Source: Xiphophorus maculatus (lineage: Eukaryota; Chordata; Actinopteri; Cyprinodontiformes; Poeciliidae). Taken from it: 64,000 nucleotides of DNA. Below are positions 1-41,040 of this stretch, one piece after another. Position numbers and translations under genes: made by a program. The number at the start of each line of letters is the position of its first letter. The stretch's first letter is position 1. The stretch lies in assembly GCF_002775205.1 (NCBI RefSeq), contig NC_036464.1, positions 5,048,480 through 5,112,479 of the forward strand, read 5' to 3'. Below the pieces are notes generated by a model. It had not been told where the DNA came from. It was given only the letters and a program-made list of their open reading frames with translations, and did not search any database.

Positions 1-420
1 ATAACCCCAGATCTCAACCCGTCCACCACCATGTTTGACAGTTGGTATGAAGCGTTTGCTCTTATTTGACAAAAGTACGTTGGTGTTTTTATGGTTTACT
101 CAAATCCAAGTTGTCCTGCTGTTTGTCTTTAGATTAAAAAAAATGTCCTTCTCCATGTCCACTTTCTGCACTACAAATCTGGAACAAACTTGAGTTTCTA
201 AGAACTGACCCACCTGTTTAAAGTTGCTGTAGACCAATAATAACTGGAATATTGGCCAAAATATTTGATGTGCATTGATAATTTGGCACTCGACAAAATG
301 TAATGTTTGTTACTGGTTTCTCAATTGGCATGATGTTTTTATGGCTTTATTTTTGTGTTTTTATGACATAAGGCACTTTGGACCTCCTTGTTACTGATTG
401 ACTGATTAAACTTTTCCTAG
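1..420 (+). repeat. LINE 3'-end fragment (L2/CR1-like)
   Basis: The phrase 'aaatctggaacaaact' at about 174 and the following text (cgacaaaatgtaatgtttg near 292) match, with substitutions, the 3' part of the fragment at 40275-41040, which has reverse-transcriptase-like coding. This copy keeps only the terminal part and has no usable reading frame. The left boundary is outside the window. Confidence 0.6.
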
Positions 421-584
421 AAATTCAAACATGTTCACGTTCTTTAACATTTTTCTGACTGTACCACAATCTGACTTTAGGGTGAATTTGCTTGGACATC
501 CATGTTTCCCTCTTGGTTCTTGTCTTTCAAACAGGTGAAAATTGTCTTATATCCTTTTCCATATTGATGTTCCCAATTGGTTAA

Positions 585-905
585 TTTTGATATTGTATTA
601 ACTCAACCAATCGAGTTTATTTGATTGCCTTGCATTTTAGTAACAAAGCAGTTCAAACATCATAAAAACCCAAACATACAAAATCATGGAAGACACCACA
701 CAGTAAACCAATAAACATTACATTTGTCAAGTGTCAACATCAAATATATTGGTCAATGTTTAACTATGGTTCCAAATCAACTCTAAACAAGTGGGGTTTT
801 AGTCTTTAATGAAAGGAATTCAGTGTTTCAGCTGTTTTGCAGTTTTCTGGAAGTTTGTTCCAAATTTGTGGTCCATAGAAGCTGAACTCAAATTTACATT
901 CTCCT
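585..905. repeat. Dispersed repeat 'R1' (truncated)
   Basis: The text 'caaagcagttcaaacatcat' followed by 'tctggaagtttgttcc' recurs in the same order at 6568-6735, 43690-43990 and the two halves at 57560-57640 and 58330-58580. It looks like the 3' portion of a retroelement. No coding capacity is visible. Confidence 0.55.
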
Positions 906-1627
906 GAAAACCAAACTTCAGTCGTTTAATCAAGTGCAATTAAATTCCCCCAGTCAACCAAATAAAAGCAGAAACTTTGTACTAAAGATTGAGATATTTT
1001 TAGATCCGGATTTCTTTTTTTTTTTTTTTTTTAATTGTTACATCTTTGAATTTGGAAGAGGGTGTTTTACCATCAAGGTAAATACAAATTGGTCCAAAGG
1101 GAAGCCTATGAGTCATTACATAATTGTCAATAAAACTCAAACCCAATATGTATGATGTAACATCCAGTACAGCATTTATTACGTTGTAGTATTTGTATTA
1201 CTTAATGTTGGGTGTAATTTTTATGCCAATGTGATAATTTATTCTTGCATTGATTCGTGTTCACCTCTGCTGAATCTATTACTGCCATATTTCCTCCTTA
1301 TCAGCTCTGTGAATATTAGCTGTCCCACGTCACACATGCCTATCAGGCGGCGCCCAGCCCAGACCGCATTTATAATCGCCACTTTTAATTTCTGTGCCGC
1401 AGGGTTCAAAGGTCACTTTAGTTTAGCTGAGACAAGGTTGAAGTTACTTTCTGAATTTCCACTTTTAATTTCGTTTTCTTCTATCCAGTGCCAATTCACA
1501 AAAAAAATATTATCTGAAGGCAGAAATTTCTGATAAAATCAAACCAACCACATAACCAGATTCAGATTCAGTTGTGTTCCAATTCAGTCCCAGTTATTAT
1601 GAAATGCAGTCAAACTCAAAATATAAA

Positions 1628-2120
1628 CAGTAACACAACATTTTACCAAATATGTTTGGTTTAGTTTCTAGTGCAAATATTTTAGTACACTTGAAATAAG
1701 AGTAAACTAACTTACAAGTAACTTTTCAGCAAGATATAGGAGATTATTTACAGTCAACAATTCCTTTATATTGATGAGAAATTACTAGTTCCATTGGCAG
1801 ATTATTTCACTCATAATAAGACATTTTTCCCACGTTATAAGTGCAATTATCTGCATATTTGATCAATATTAAGGAATTATTGACTTAAAACAAGATCCTT
1901 TATCTTGATGAAAAATTATCTAATTGTAATAAACTTTTTTTAAAGGGACAATGTACAACTTAAGCATAAATGTCACCATTTATGTTGACATTTACACCAG
2001 ATTATAGCATAAGCTAATACGCCTCTGCAATCCCTAATTTATAAATTAGTTTTGTCTTATTTCAAGTGTACTGTAATAGATTTACCAATTACTTGGTAAA
2101 CTTTTGTGTTTTTGCAGTGT
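1628..2120. mobile_element. Palindromic MITE family A, copy 1
   Basis: A long inverted-repeat element: the left arm (tctagtgcaaatatttt, cttgaaataag, aactaacttacaagtaac) is mirrored by the right arm, which ends in 'tttttgcagtg'. The left tip is degenerate. The family recurs about ten times in the window. A hAT-like origin is only a guess, since no target-site duplication is clear. Confidence 0.7.
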
Positions 2121-2879
2121 AAGTAAGCCGAAATGCCTGCATTGAGCAATTCCTCCTTCTTAGCAAGCACATGGCCACAGTGGGAAGGAATAATTCCCAT
2201 AACTGGCATTGTTTCCTTCACAGGAAATTAAAAGGTTTGGTAATTTTCTGCAGCCTGGAAGAGAATATGGATGTTGTGATGCTAATCCACGATTTCAGAT
2301 GGAAATAAAGCAGATTACAAGCAAAAACACAACAAAAACGCAAAGGTTTGTGTTTGCCTAGGGAGATTAAGTCCTGGTGACAAATATGAGAAGATGTTTG
2401 CCTGTGTAACTGAAATACAGAGTCTGCGTTACTAATGAATGAAGGGTTTGTAATGTACCTGCCTGGTGAGGGGATTGGTTTTCACGGGAAACAATGGCTG
2501 CTGCCTGTTTCCCTGGGCATGTCAGGCTAGAAGTGAAAAGACCTTTGCATTGTTTCAAAGCGCACATGGAGCCCTGCATGTGTTTGCTTTCCAGGGCGTG
2601 TTTGATTGATCTGAGGGGGAGGAGCTGTGCTCATCCACATAAAAATAGGTATTGAACACGTCATTGCTTTTTCCAGTAAATACGTTTCTAAACAGGGTAG
2701 TGAGATGAACCAAGATAATCCCTGCTGAGCAAGAAATCAAAACAACGTGCTCTTTAAATGTAAAGTCTGGAGTAAAGTGTAATGACAGTGAACAAGAAAG
2801 GAAGACAAAATATAAATATTAGCTACAACAATGATAATTAATTACAGATTTATTTTTAAACACTGATTTAGAAGGCAAA

Positions 2880-3400
2880 AAATAGCATTATTTCAACATA
2901 AACCAATCAGTAACATGTGTTTCAAATTTTCTGAAATTCTTCCCTCGCAGATACCTGGAATAGTTTCTTCCATGAAAACATTGAGTCATCACAGTCGAAC
3001 CAACACAATGGCTCTCATTGCACAAGACTCCACTGCTGAAGGAAAAGCATGTTTGAACATGTTTAAAGCCCTGGAGGAAAAGAACATTTGGATGAACCAA
3101 TTAAATACTGAGAGAATATAACCCAAGCATGGGATAAAAATTGCACTGCACACTAACCATAAAACAATATACCAACAGTGAAGTTTGGTGGTGGAAGCAT
3201 CATGCTGCTACAACTGATGGGAGGTTGGATGGATGGAGAATCTAAAAAAATGCCAAGGAAAAATCTCTTTTTTCTTCAGAGAAAGTCAAATCTAGTCTTT
3301 GAGTTTCACTCTCCATCAACTTTTTGGATGCATTCCTGCTCTAACACACCTGAACTAAAAGGCTGGATTACCTCCTTGGCATGTTAGCAAGTTTTGCAAA
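2880..3400 (+). pseudogene. Decayed Tc1/mariner-like transposase
   Basis: Translation near 3178 gives KFGGGSIML, which matches the conserved stretch of Tc1-type transposases upstream of the second catalytic Asp. A preceding stretch with a similar relic-like appearance runs from about 2915. The frame is broken by stops and the Trp-Gly that should follow is lost, so this is a dead fragment. No terminal inverted repeats were found. Confidence 0.5.
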
Positions 3401-3548
3401 GACCTGGTCATTAACCATTCACCTGGCTCAGGTGTGTTGGGGAAGGGATGCATCCAAAGGTGCAGGACAGTGGCAGAGTCTTAGCCCAGGCAGCCACACA
3501 GCTTGAATCCAGCTACAGTGAAAACAGCTAAGGATGAACATGGATAAA

Positions 3549-3582
3549 AGATTCCCAAAATCCTCAGAGATTTTGGGAATCT
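3549..3582. other. Perfect 14-bp hairpin
   Basis: AGATTCCCAAAATC at 3549-3562 is exactly complementary to 3569-3582, with a 6-base loop. No gene lies around it. It may be part of a decayed palindromic repeat. Confidence 0.6.
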
Positions 3583-4553
3583 TGTTTCCCAAAACAGTTG
3601 TTTTCAAACTGACCGATTTGATGTAATGGATGTCTTGAAGTTTTCTTCATATCTAAAATATACATAGTTTTCATGTGACTTCACACTTCCGTGAACTTTC
3701 TAACTGACAGCCATCTTGGCAGGCGGTTGCCATGGAGTTGTTATGACAACAATGAATAATCGGAGGCTGCTTTTCTGACATGTTTCCTTCTCATACAGCA
3801 GCCATTTTGTTTATGTATTTTTCTAACACACTTTGGTCAAGAGTTTCTACATATTTTATTTTTGTTGGTGTTGAACCCATGGATGCACTGCGGAGTTCTT
3901 GCCTACTTAGATTGCGGGTATCACTTCCAGTTCGGACTTGTGTGGACTATGACTTGAAACATGTTTGTAAACATGTTCAACAGTCATTCCCTGTGGCGTT
4001 CCAATTTATTTCACAACTGAATGTTTGTGCTTATGTGCAGATTAGGTTGTGTGTAGCAAGAAAACAGTGTTTTAGTACTTATTTCCTCACTCAACCTCTG
4101 ACCAGATAATGACAGGAGTTCAAAACAAGCAGCATTACTTCCTGGCCAATGGAAAAACTTTATGACCTGCAGCAAACCGTACCCAGTCAGCAGGAAGGCT
4201 TTTTTTACAGCGTGCAATAAGACCATTAGCCATATACAGAGTCCAACAGCAGGATATGGCTGGCCTACCTGTCCCTGAGAAAATAACTTGAATTCCAAAA
4301 TTAAGAAAAGATTAATGGCTTTAAATCAGATAAGAGGATTTTCGTCTGCTTCAGTTCCCAGCCCCTTTCAATCATGTTATGACGAAATGGATACACTGCT
4401 GAGCATTCCTGTCTAACAAATGTGTTTCTGTTTGCTGGGTCTGCCAGAAAGTCATCAAGTGTTGCTAAACCTGCACGTGTCTCTATTGTTTCTGTCTGAA
4501 AAAACAAACAAGAGTCCCTGCTGTTGCTTTGTTTTCCCTCTTTTCACCTCTCC

Positions 4554-4572
4554 CTCTCTCTCTCTCTCTCTC
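4554..4572. repeat. (CT)n microsatellite
   Basis: A short CT run of about 19 bases inside a broader pyrimidine-rich tract (4530-4620). Confidence 0.85.
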
Positions 4573-4805
4573 CTCTTGTCGCTCTCTCCAACTATCCAAC
4601 GCTGTCCTTCTTGCCTGCTCTCCCTTCCCCTCATTGGCTTGCCTCCAGCTTGTCTGCTGCAGTCAGAGAGGAGCAGGAGTTCAAACACTGCAGCCTTCAG
4701 CTGCTTCTAGGAAGCTTCCAGAAATCTGACGGTGATTTCATCCTCGCCGAACACCAAAGGACTCACAGGTGTCACCAGAAACTTTCTCATTTACACAAAC
4801 ACTCC

Positions 4806-5945
4806 TTAAAGTCACAGTATGTAACTTTTACAAAAATGTATTTGTAGAGATTGTCATTATGTCGAATGAAACATTTAATCTGTGGAAAAAATCGAGCTCC
4901 CAGTGCTAACTAGAAACAACCAATCAGAGCGAGGAGGCGGGTCTTAACGCCGTCAATCATGTCTGTTCCTGCATGACTGACAACGCATGATCTCTCTGTT
5001 ATGATACAGCTTCACTCTGTCAACAGAGCCTGTCCTGAATGCTAAGGCTAGTTAGCATGTCCACCAATGGCAGCAGATGTTTAGCTTGAAAGCATGCTGC
5101 TAAATGTGCTAATGGTGGAGAAACAACTCACCTCACTACAAAAACACAAAATCTCGAGAATTTTTGGTCGAGTTTCTAGTGCAAATATCTTAGTATACTT
5201 GAAAAAAGACAAAACTAACTTACAATTAACTTTTTAGCAAGATAAAGGAGCTTGTTTTAAGTCAATCATTTCTAAATATTGATGAAAAATTATTAGTTCA
5301 ATTGGCAAATTATTTAACTTATAACGTTACAAGTGAAATAAACTCCCAATGGAACTAGTACTTTTTCATTAATATTAAGGAATTATTGACTTAAAACAAG
5401 CTTCAATATCTTGCTGAAAAGTTACTTGTAAGTTAGTTTTGTCTTTTTTCAAGTATACTAAGGTATTTGTACTAGAAACTAGATCGTAATTTCTAAATAA
5501 GATTTTGTGTTTTTGCAGTGCATTACAGAAAGGAACATCTATCTGCTGTCATCGGTGGACATGCTAACTAGCTTTAGCATTTAGGACAAGAAGCTGTATC
5601 GTAATGGATCATTCACACACAGGCATGATTGACAGCGCCAAAACCCTCCTTCTGGCTCTGATGGGTTGTTTCTAGTTAGCACTGGGAGAAGGCAGAGAAG
5701 CTCGATTTTTTTCCAGATTATCTGTTTGTTGTTTCTCCACCATTAGCACATCTCCCGAGGTTGATTGACAGCGCTAAGACCCTCCTCCTGACTTTGATTG
5801 GTTGTTTTTAGGTTGAGAGCTGTACTTTTTTCAGATGTCAATAGTAGCACAAATTAACTGTCTATCTGTCATGACATGGTGACAATTGTAACAATTTTCT
5901 AAAAAATATATATTTTTTGTTTAAAAGCTACATGCTGTGACTTTA
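4806..5945. mobile_element. Large palindromic element with nested MITE
   Basis: The left end 'aaagtcacagtatgtaac' and the right end 'gctacatgctgtgacttta' are near inverted complements. Internal landmarks are mirrored too: a motif near 4905 (agtgctaactagaaacaacc) reappears inverted near 5665 (ggttgtttctagttagcac). The centre is occupied by a family A MITE (5134-5520). It is non-coding. A half-copy is at 8505-8760. Confidence 0.7.
5134..5520. mobile_element. Palindromic MITE family A, copy 2 (nested)
   Basis: Begins 'cactacaaaaacacaaaat' and ends 'attttgtgtttttgcagtg', which are inverted complements. The arms carry the family landmarks (tctagtgcaaatatct, aacttacaattaac). It sits in the centre of the larger palindrome. 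Confidence 0.85.
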
Positions 5946-6039
5946 ACTACAGCAACAGAAATACAGGAAGGGTCATGCTACTTGTGTGCAAAATGCACAA
6001 TTTAGTAAGCAACAGTAAAGAAAAGATAGATCCAGCTCT

Positions 6040-6270
6040 CCAGTCCTTGACCTCAGCCGGAGCGTCTGTCTCTGCAGAGGCAGGGACCTGCAGGGCCGCC
6101 GCGCTCCCCGCGCCCCTCTCGGATGATCTCATTCTGCAGGGGTCAGCAGGCTCGCCGCATGCTGTGGCCACTTCAGATCAAGGCTGCAGAGAGAGCAGGT
6201 GCCTCGTTAGATGTGTGCGCTTGCTCGTGGGGCCGGAGGCTGCGAGACTGCTGCGTCTCTGCTGAAACTC
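6040..6270. other. GC-rich island of unknown role
   Basis: A stretch noticeably richer in G, C and CpG than its AT-rich surroundings (for example gggccgccgcgctccccgcg near 6092). Open frames cross it on both strands (5975-6265 plus, 5947-6171 minus), but I recognise no protein and no convincing splice context. It could be a promoter or first exon of an unannotated transcript. Confidence 0.35.
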
Positions 6271-6567
6271 CACTCATAAACAAGTCTAATTGATCTTCCT
6301 CAAGAGAGCTACAGAGCGACTCAACGGTGACACCTGCTGACCAGACATGGAACTGCAGGGAGCTGGAGCAGACCTGAAAAGAGTGGTGTTGAGGATTTTT
6401 TAAAAATCCATTTATGGCAACTAGTAATACGTTCTCAGTCCAAACAAAATCTGTACATCGCAAGCAGTTTAACATTTGCAGCTATTGTCACAAATAAGTC
6501 CTTCCGAACATTTTAAATCAAATATTCTGATCAAGCTAGTATACTAGCTGACATAGTCCTGTAGTCA

Positions 6568-6735
6568 AGTAAAGTTTATTTGTAGAGCGTATTTAAGCAA
6601 CAAGGCAGTTCAAAGTTGCTTTACACCATAAAAACAATACAGCACATGAAACAAGCAACATTATGTTTCGTCAAATGCCCAATTGTTGATCGATTTTCCA
6701 GTTATTATTAAAGTCAGTTCTAAACAACTAGGATT
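6568..6735. repeat. Dispersed repeat 'R1' fragment
   Basis: Carries 'gtaaagtttatttgtagagc', 'caaggcagttcaaagt' and 'cagttctaaacaactagg', matching the copies at 585, 43690 and 57560. It is truncated and non-coding. Confidence 0.55.
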
Positions 6736-8110
6736 TTAGGATTAGATTGATCTTTTTGGCCAGAAATACTCTCTACCAAGGATCTTCAACTCCAGTTCTT
6801 ACTTACGTTAAAGTACAGTGGAGTATCTGTGATGCTGTGGAACTGCTTATTTTCCTAAGGTATGTCATGATGAATTGTTTTTGTAATTACCAAGATGTTT
6901 TCAATATAAAAACAACCAGGAAAAGATGAAAATGGGTTTTTCATGGGTCTTTCAGCCAAAATGTCCAAGACATCAAATCCACACTGAAACAATTTATTAC
7001 CTGAGACCAAATCAACATTCTTCCATGACAATCTAAAGTCTGAAACCTAGCAAAACAAAAACAAAACAAAAAAGTGGCGTCAACTGAAGAGGAGATGTAC
7101 AAACTGTTGACGCCAGATAATCGATTGGATTTTTATTACATTTTTAGATTATACTGCTGCAATAAAAGACACATTTATTTTAAGACTTTTATACATATTT
7201 ACAAGGAGGATATCAATAATTATGAAGGTCACTGTGGTGGTATGCATAATTCATGCATAAACTAAGAATACCTTCACATTTGTGTGCAAGTTTTGCATAA
7301 AATAAATAAGCTAGTTTTATGTTCAATAGGCCTCAAAACATCTTGGATTTAAATAGTTTTTAAGATTTATCACTTTTATATTTAATGTGAACAAACTTAT
7401 TTACGTTTGCCTTGATGATTTGAAGATTATTAATTAAGGCTGAAAGGATAAATATTTAGCGTAAGCTCTTTGCTGCTCATCAGCTTCCAGGAAGAAACTT
7501 TTCTCCTAGCATTAATATTCAGCATTAATTCAACGCTGTATCAGCAGTTTGTTCTTGAAATGATTTCCACAGTTACATTTTCTTGAATGGAAAATTTTTT
7601 ATTAATATTTTACAAGATATTTACATGTTTTTTTACTTGCAGTGCAGCTTCCAGCTGACACTGATTTAGAAAATGAACTAGGATGCATTTTAGCTACAAA
7701 CAATAACTCAAGAGTTTGAAACTCAACGTTGTATGAATGGTTTACAGAAAACGGTAGCACCTTTTTATGGACTGGTGTATTGGAATAATGATCTCAGTAG
7801 ATTAAAATCATATATCCTATGTGAATCTGACACCTGATACTCTGACAAATGCTACTGCTGGCTAGCCGCTAACTGGAAGATAAAAAGCACTGCAGTGTTT
7901 TACTTTTAATCAACACTTCTTGCCAAGACATCGGCGGCTTCTGCTGGGTCAGACAAATTGAAAACCGTTGATCAGAAAATGAAAATAATTCAGCTTTGCA
8001 GATTTAACTGGATGTTCAAGTAAATATAAATAACATTCACCCCCAGCGTTATTATCTGGTAATATGTCAGAGAAAGTGCTTGTGTTGCCGTTATTAAGCC
8101 GTTGGTGCCG
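6736..8110. other. Intergenic, nothing recognised
   Basis: AT-rich DNA with no convincing gene or repeat boundary. Its right end should hold the 3' UTR of the large minus-strand gene that stops at 8111. Confidence 0.5.
7905..7910 (-). terminator. Candidate poly(A) signal of the EGF/NIDO/AMOP/VWD gene
   Basis: ATTAAA on the minus strand about 200 bases past the stop codon. An AATAAA at 7598-7603 is an alternative further downstream. Neither can be chosen without transcript data. Confidence 0.3.
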
Positions 8111-36364
<28,254 letters not shown>

Positions 36365-36432
36365 GACTGGGAGATTTCCGTCCCTCTGCTCGTCTTTTGC
36401 TGCACACCTTTGTCCTCGAGGAGCTTCTTCTG

Positions 36433-36446
36433 CTTTTTATTTTTGG
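36433..36446 (-). promoter_or_regulatory. Candidate TATA-like element of the large EGF gene
   Basis: On the minus strand CCAAAAATAAAAAGC lies about 75 bases upstream of the ATG, at a plausible distance for a 40-50-base 5' UTR. It is not a canonical TATAAA, and an untranslated first exon further upstream cannot be excluded. Confidence 0.35.
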
Positions 36447-36929
36447 ATACCTCCACCCTACCTGGGATAATGCCCCTCTCTGCCACGGCACGCTCAGCCC
36501 TGACATCTTAAACCTCTGGGAATAGGAACACCCATGTTCCTCTGGTTATGTGTCAACTCATACACAATAAATGTTCCAGCAACCTGAGGACACCATTTGT
36601 CCTCTTTACTGGACGTCAACGATAATCAGCCAATTTACTTTTATTCATCTGTTGGTTATGGGAGAGAGGGGTTTCGATTTTTCTGGAAGAGATTTCAGTG
36701 TAACCCAAGTAGACACATTCCTGGCTGCCATGAGTCGTCCAATATTTAACATAAACTGATGTAAACAAATCAGCAGCGGCATAAAAAGGCCAAACTAATC
36801 TTCAACCATTCACGATACAGGATGGTTTGGTTGTAGTCTCTGATTACATTTTTTATCTTTTCAATTGTATCATTGTTGGTTGTGCAGGAGGCTCCTCTTC
36901 TGCTTGTCAAAGACGTACAGTTGCATACA

Positions 36930-37340
36930 AAACATATCTAGCACATTTTTGCACAAAATCAATCTTAGATAATGAGATTCTGGTCTGAGCTCCTTTCAGG
37001 ATGAGCTGTTTTAGGACGTCTTGTCACTTTAAATCCAAATAAGCTGCTGCTGGCCACGCCCCCAAAATCAACGTTTACACTTGCACATGAAAATGGCTGC
37101 AAACGGATGCAAAATTATACAGCCATACATCTTTGAAAAGCAGAAGCTGACGCTCCCACACAACCAACAAGAATGCAGCAAGTGGATTCTGGATGGTAAG
37201 TCAACAACAAAGCCCCGTCTTTTCCAGCAGCCATTGTACAGCACATGCAGTGGTAAAACCAGCTGATCAAATGTCCTGAAACTCTGCTTTTGTTGCTAGG
37301 TAACAGGCCAGAATCCGCTTGGATTGCTAGGTAATGTTCT
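36930..37340. repeat. Dispersed repeat 'X', copy 2
   Basis: Matches 22490-22960 in order. Contains gttgctaggtaac at 37292-37304 and attgctaggtaat at 37323-37335. It lies in the shared upstream region between the large EGF gene and epcam. Confidence 0.7.
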
Positions 37341-38162
37341 CTGCTGTTTGTTCAGGAAACAAGTTACATGCCATTAATGGCATAAAGCAAGTTAATCCTG
37401 ATTGCATTATTAGTCCATTTATCACCTTTTTTTAATCTCTTCAGGTAACAAAGGCAGTTTGACGCATCAAGTAGTGAATATTTGTCTTGACGTGGACAAT
37501 TTATCATGCCAATGTTTATCTATCTTATCATACCTGTGTCATATCTGACACTAATAAATTCCTACAAGCTGCTACTGGATTAATAAAAGAGACATTTACT
37601 TCTGCCACAGTTTGGAAAATCAGAGCTAACTCTTTGGCGCAAAGTTACAACTGTTAAGCTATGACCCAAAATTAATGGAAACAGCTGAGCTGCACCATAT
37701 AGCTATCAAAAAGATAAAAAAGAGAAAAGTTCCTCTTCTACCTGAAGTGCAACTGCAGGGACATTTGCAGTTGCAACCAGAGGTTTACATTCACTTAGTC
37801 TTAAGTTAAATCAGACCAAACTTCTCCTGTTTTAGCCAGAATTACCTAAATTATTTCTATTTGCTAAACTCCACAATAATGAGAGAAAGGATATGTCAGA
37901 GAATTATGTATTAATGTCTTTAAAGCCAAAAGTTTACATACATTTCCTTGGTATTTGGTAGTTTTGCTTTCAAAATGTCTGATGACTTGGGTCAAAACTT
38001 TCTGGTTTCCTTCCACAGAGTTCTGGCCCAATCCTCTATAAATAACCAAACTTACACCAGTTTTTCTCTCTAGAACTGAGATCAGGGCTTCATGGTCAAA
38101 CATTGACTTTGCTATCCTTGAGCCACTTTGTAGAAAATTTCTGAGTTAACTTCTGGTTTTAA

Positions 38163-38640
38163 CTCAGAAATTAAAGTTCATGAAGTTGATTTCACAGCAA
38201 ACAAGTTGTCTAAACATTGTTTTTTAAGTTAATTGATCTTGAATTGTGAGTTTTAACTTAATACTAGAATTTAAACCAAATAATTATCTTACAATTTGCG
38301 AGAAAAAACTGCCCTCGTCTAGTTAAAAAGCACACATTTGTGTATTATTTTCAGTCACATTATCAAGCTAAAATAACTACGTATTTTACACTAGAACAAT
38401 TTAAATTCTTGTTTCACACTGCATCAACAAATCTTCTGATCTTACAATGAATTTTATTAAACATCACAATAAATTCTGCTCAAATTTGGTGTGAAAAGGA
38501 CATTTTCCTCATCCAGGGATTTTTGGGGGATTTTTATGGGATTATGCGACGTCTCCATGCAAGCTTGATCTGATAGTTTAAAATCCCTGACGAGGATTTA
38601 AAAGGTTTAATATTTTTATAGCTACAAACACAAGATTGAG
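38163..38640. repeat. Dispersed repeat 'R4', copy 1
   Basis: Order of 'aactcagaaattaaagtt', 'gatcttgaattgtgagtttt', 'aaactgccctcgtctagtt' and 'aaacatcacaataaattctg' recurs at 41934-42570. It is non-coding. Confidence 0.6.
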
Positions 38641-40274
38641 TAATTTCGGTTGTGAAAATGACTGTGTCACTCACTTGCAGTGATGGAGGAACTCAGATAC
38701 AACATTTTAAACAGGCCCTGACACGCCAAAGAAATATTAACGTTACAGTTGAAGCAATACATGCAGACAACCATAAACCACAGTGTGAAATGCTTTCTTT
38801 TAACATTTTTGTGAAGCTATGAGGAAGTTGCATTCCTTCGCTGGAAGGAGCATTTAGTAAGCTGTTATTAAACGACAATAACGGATTTTAGCATTTGATT
38901 GAATTGTGTTCTCAGGAAGCAATGCCTGAACAAAACTTGAAATACGGATGCAGAAGAAGCTGGTGCATGTGTCAGCGCGTTTATTTTTTTATCCTTTTAA
39001 AAATCTACTCCCACTGAAAGCATGTAGCACACAACCTTTGTGCAACAACTTCTTCGTAAACTGGGAACAATGCTGGGTTACTGACTCGCTTCCCTGGTAA
39101 ACATGAGCAAAAAGCTTCAAAATTAAAAAGTCATTAATTGCAGTCACATTATGTCACATTGGAAACTTTTTAAAACTCTTTTGTTAGTATTCAATGCTTT
39201 GTGATTCCTTGGGAATTAAGGAGGGAGTGACACAAAAGCTAATTAATCTCTGACAATGTTCAGGAAAGACAAGAGGCAAGACATCTGAGTAAAGCAGATG
39301 TAGGTCGATCTCAAAGAGTCAGGAAACATTTTCCACTTGTCTGAACTTGCGTACCATCTGCAGTAAGACAAAGAAATGATGTCAGCAGAACTGGAATGGG
39401 CTCAAACAACGCTGGAGAGGAACTGGCGTTGGTTTTGTGAACAGGATGTTAAGAGTGGAGAAAAATCTCTCACCAGTAGTGAACTCTAGTACTAGATTCA
39501 CCTAAATGCCATCTGGTTGAAAAGCATGGAAAGTGATTTTTATGACCTCTCTTTTTAAAATGTTCCCTTTCTTTTTCAAAATTATTCTTGTTTTTGTTTT
39601 GTTTCCTTTTTCCATCACAGCTTCTTTCTTTCTCCATTTTTAACTACTTTTTCTTTTTCTCATCACATTATTTTTCTTTTCATTTCTCTCCCATTTATTT
39701 AAACTTTTCTCCAAAACAACATCATAATCTCTGAAATACAACGATGCATTTTTTAAAAAAAATATGATGGCCTCTACCAGAAGACTAAAACTCCTTCCTT
39801 AATGGGTCAATCATCAGGATAACCATCTAATATTTAGGAAGAAATCAACACAAAAATGCTTCACAAGACACAAAATCAATACGTTTTCGTGGATGTTTCA
39901 GTCCTCAGATCTAAATGATCTAGAAACTCCTTGAGGTGAGCTAAAGCAAAAACAGAAACAGTGTCTCATTCCTTGGTGTTTTGGTTATAATATCATGAAC
40001 CAAGCCCTCAAGGACTAGAGATTAGAGACTGGAGATTAAACCCAACACCACCTAACTCCTATGAACATTTGCCAAGAAAAACTGAACTATCTTTGGACCT
40101 AAAAGTACCGATCTAGAGTCAGCACACCGCTTTAGTTATTACAGCTAGAAACTAGAGATCAGGCCTGAAGTCTGGTTGTGGTGACAGACTCAGACAAGAA
40201 CCTTCAGAGTCACATTCAAACAGTTACAAATTCAGCCAGCTATCACCTGAGCAACTTTTCAAGGATTAAAGAAA

Positions 40275-41040
40275 TGTCTCCACAAGATCTAGAGAAACTC
40301 ATCAGTGCTTTTACCTTTAGTTGAACTGATTACTGCGACAGCGTCTTCACAGGGTCTGCATTAAAAAAAAAATCCTCCAGCTGCAGCTGATCCAGAACGC
40401 TGCTGCTGGCGTTCTGACTAAAACTAGGAAGATGGAGCTCATCACCCAGTTCTATGGCCCCTACATCGGCTCCCTGTAGCTCAGAGAATAGACTTTAAAA
40501 TACTGTTGTTAGCTTATAAATCACTGAATGGCTTAGCACCACAATACATTAAAGAGTTGCTGTTGTCATAGCAACCTTCCAGACCCCTCAGGTCTTCTGG
40601 TTCTGGTCTGCTCTGAACCAGAACCAGAACCAAACACAGAGAGGCAGGATTCAGTTTATATGCACCACAAATCTGGAACAAACTGAAAGCAGCCGAAACA
40701 CCGAGTTCCTTTAAATGAAGGCTAAACCTCACCTGCTTAGAGTTGCTTTTGATTAGGAACAACTCTAAACTTGATGATTTTAATTACGGTACTTGACAAA
40801 ATGTAATGTTTGCTGTTTGTTTTACGGTGGGTTACTGTTACGCAAAGCACTTTGAGCTTCCTGCTGGAACCTTATTAATTTTCATCTTTATTCCAGTTTT
40901 ATGATGATTTTAATGATATTTGAGAATATGTAAAGTTTCCTTCTTGTTTGTTGTTTCATGTCTCCATCATGTAACGCACCTTGAACCGACTTGTTGATGA
41001 AATGTGCTATATAAATAAAACTTTTCCCAGCCTTGTTTCT
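40275..41040 (+). pseudogene. Decayed LINE reverse transcriptase C-terminus (L2/CR1-like)
   Basis: Broken frames read LQLIQNAAA, LTKTRKMELIT, FKILLLAYKSLNGLAPQYI and RPLRSSGSGL, the usual C-terminal end of L2/CR1-clade reverse transcriptases in fish. Several stops and frameshifts interrupt it. A 3' end with 'tatataaataaaactt' follows near 41010-41025. Confidence 0.75.

Noticed and set aside
4011..4847. Overlapping Ser/Leu-rich open frames on both strands
   Set aside because: They are produced by the CT microsatellite and pyrimidine tract; no splice or domain support.
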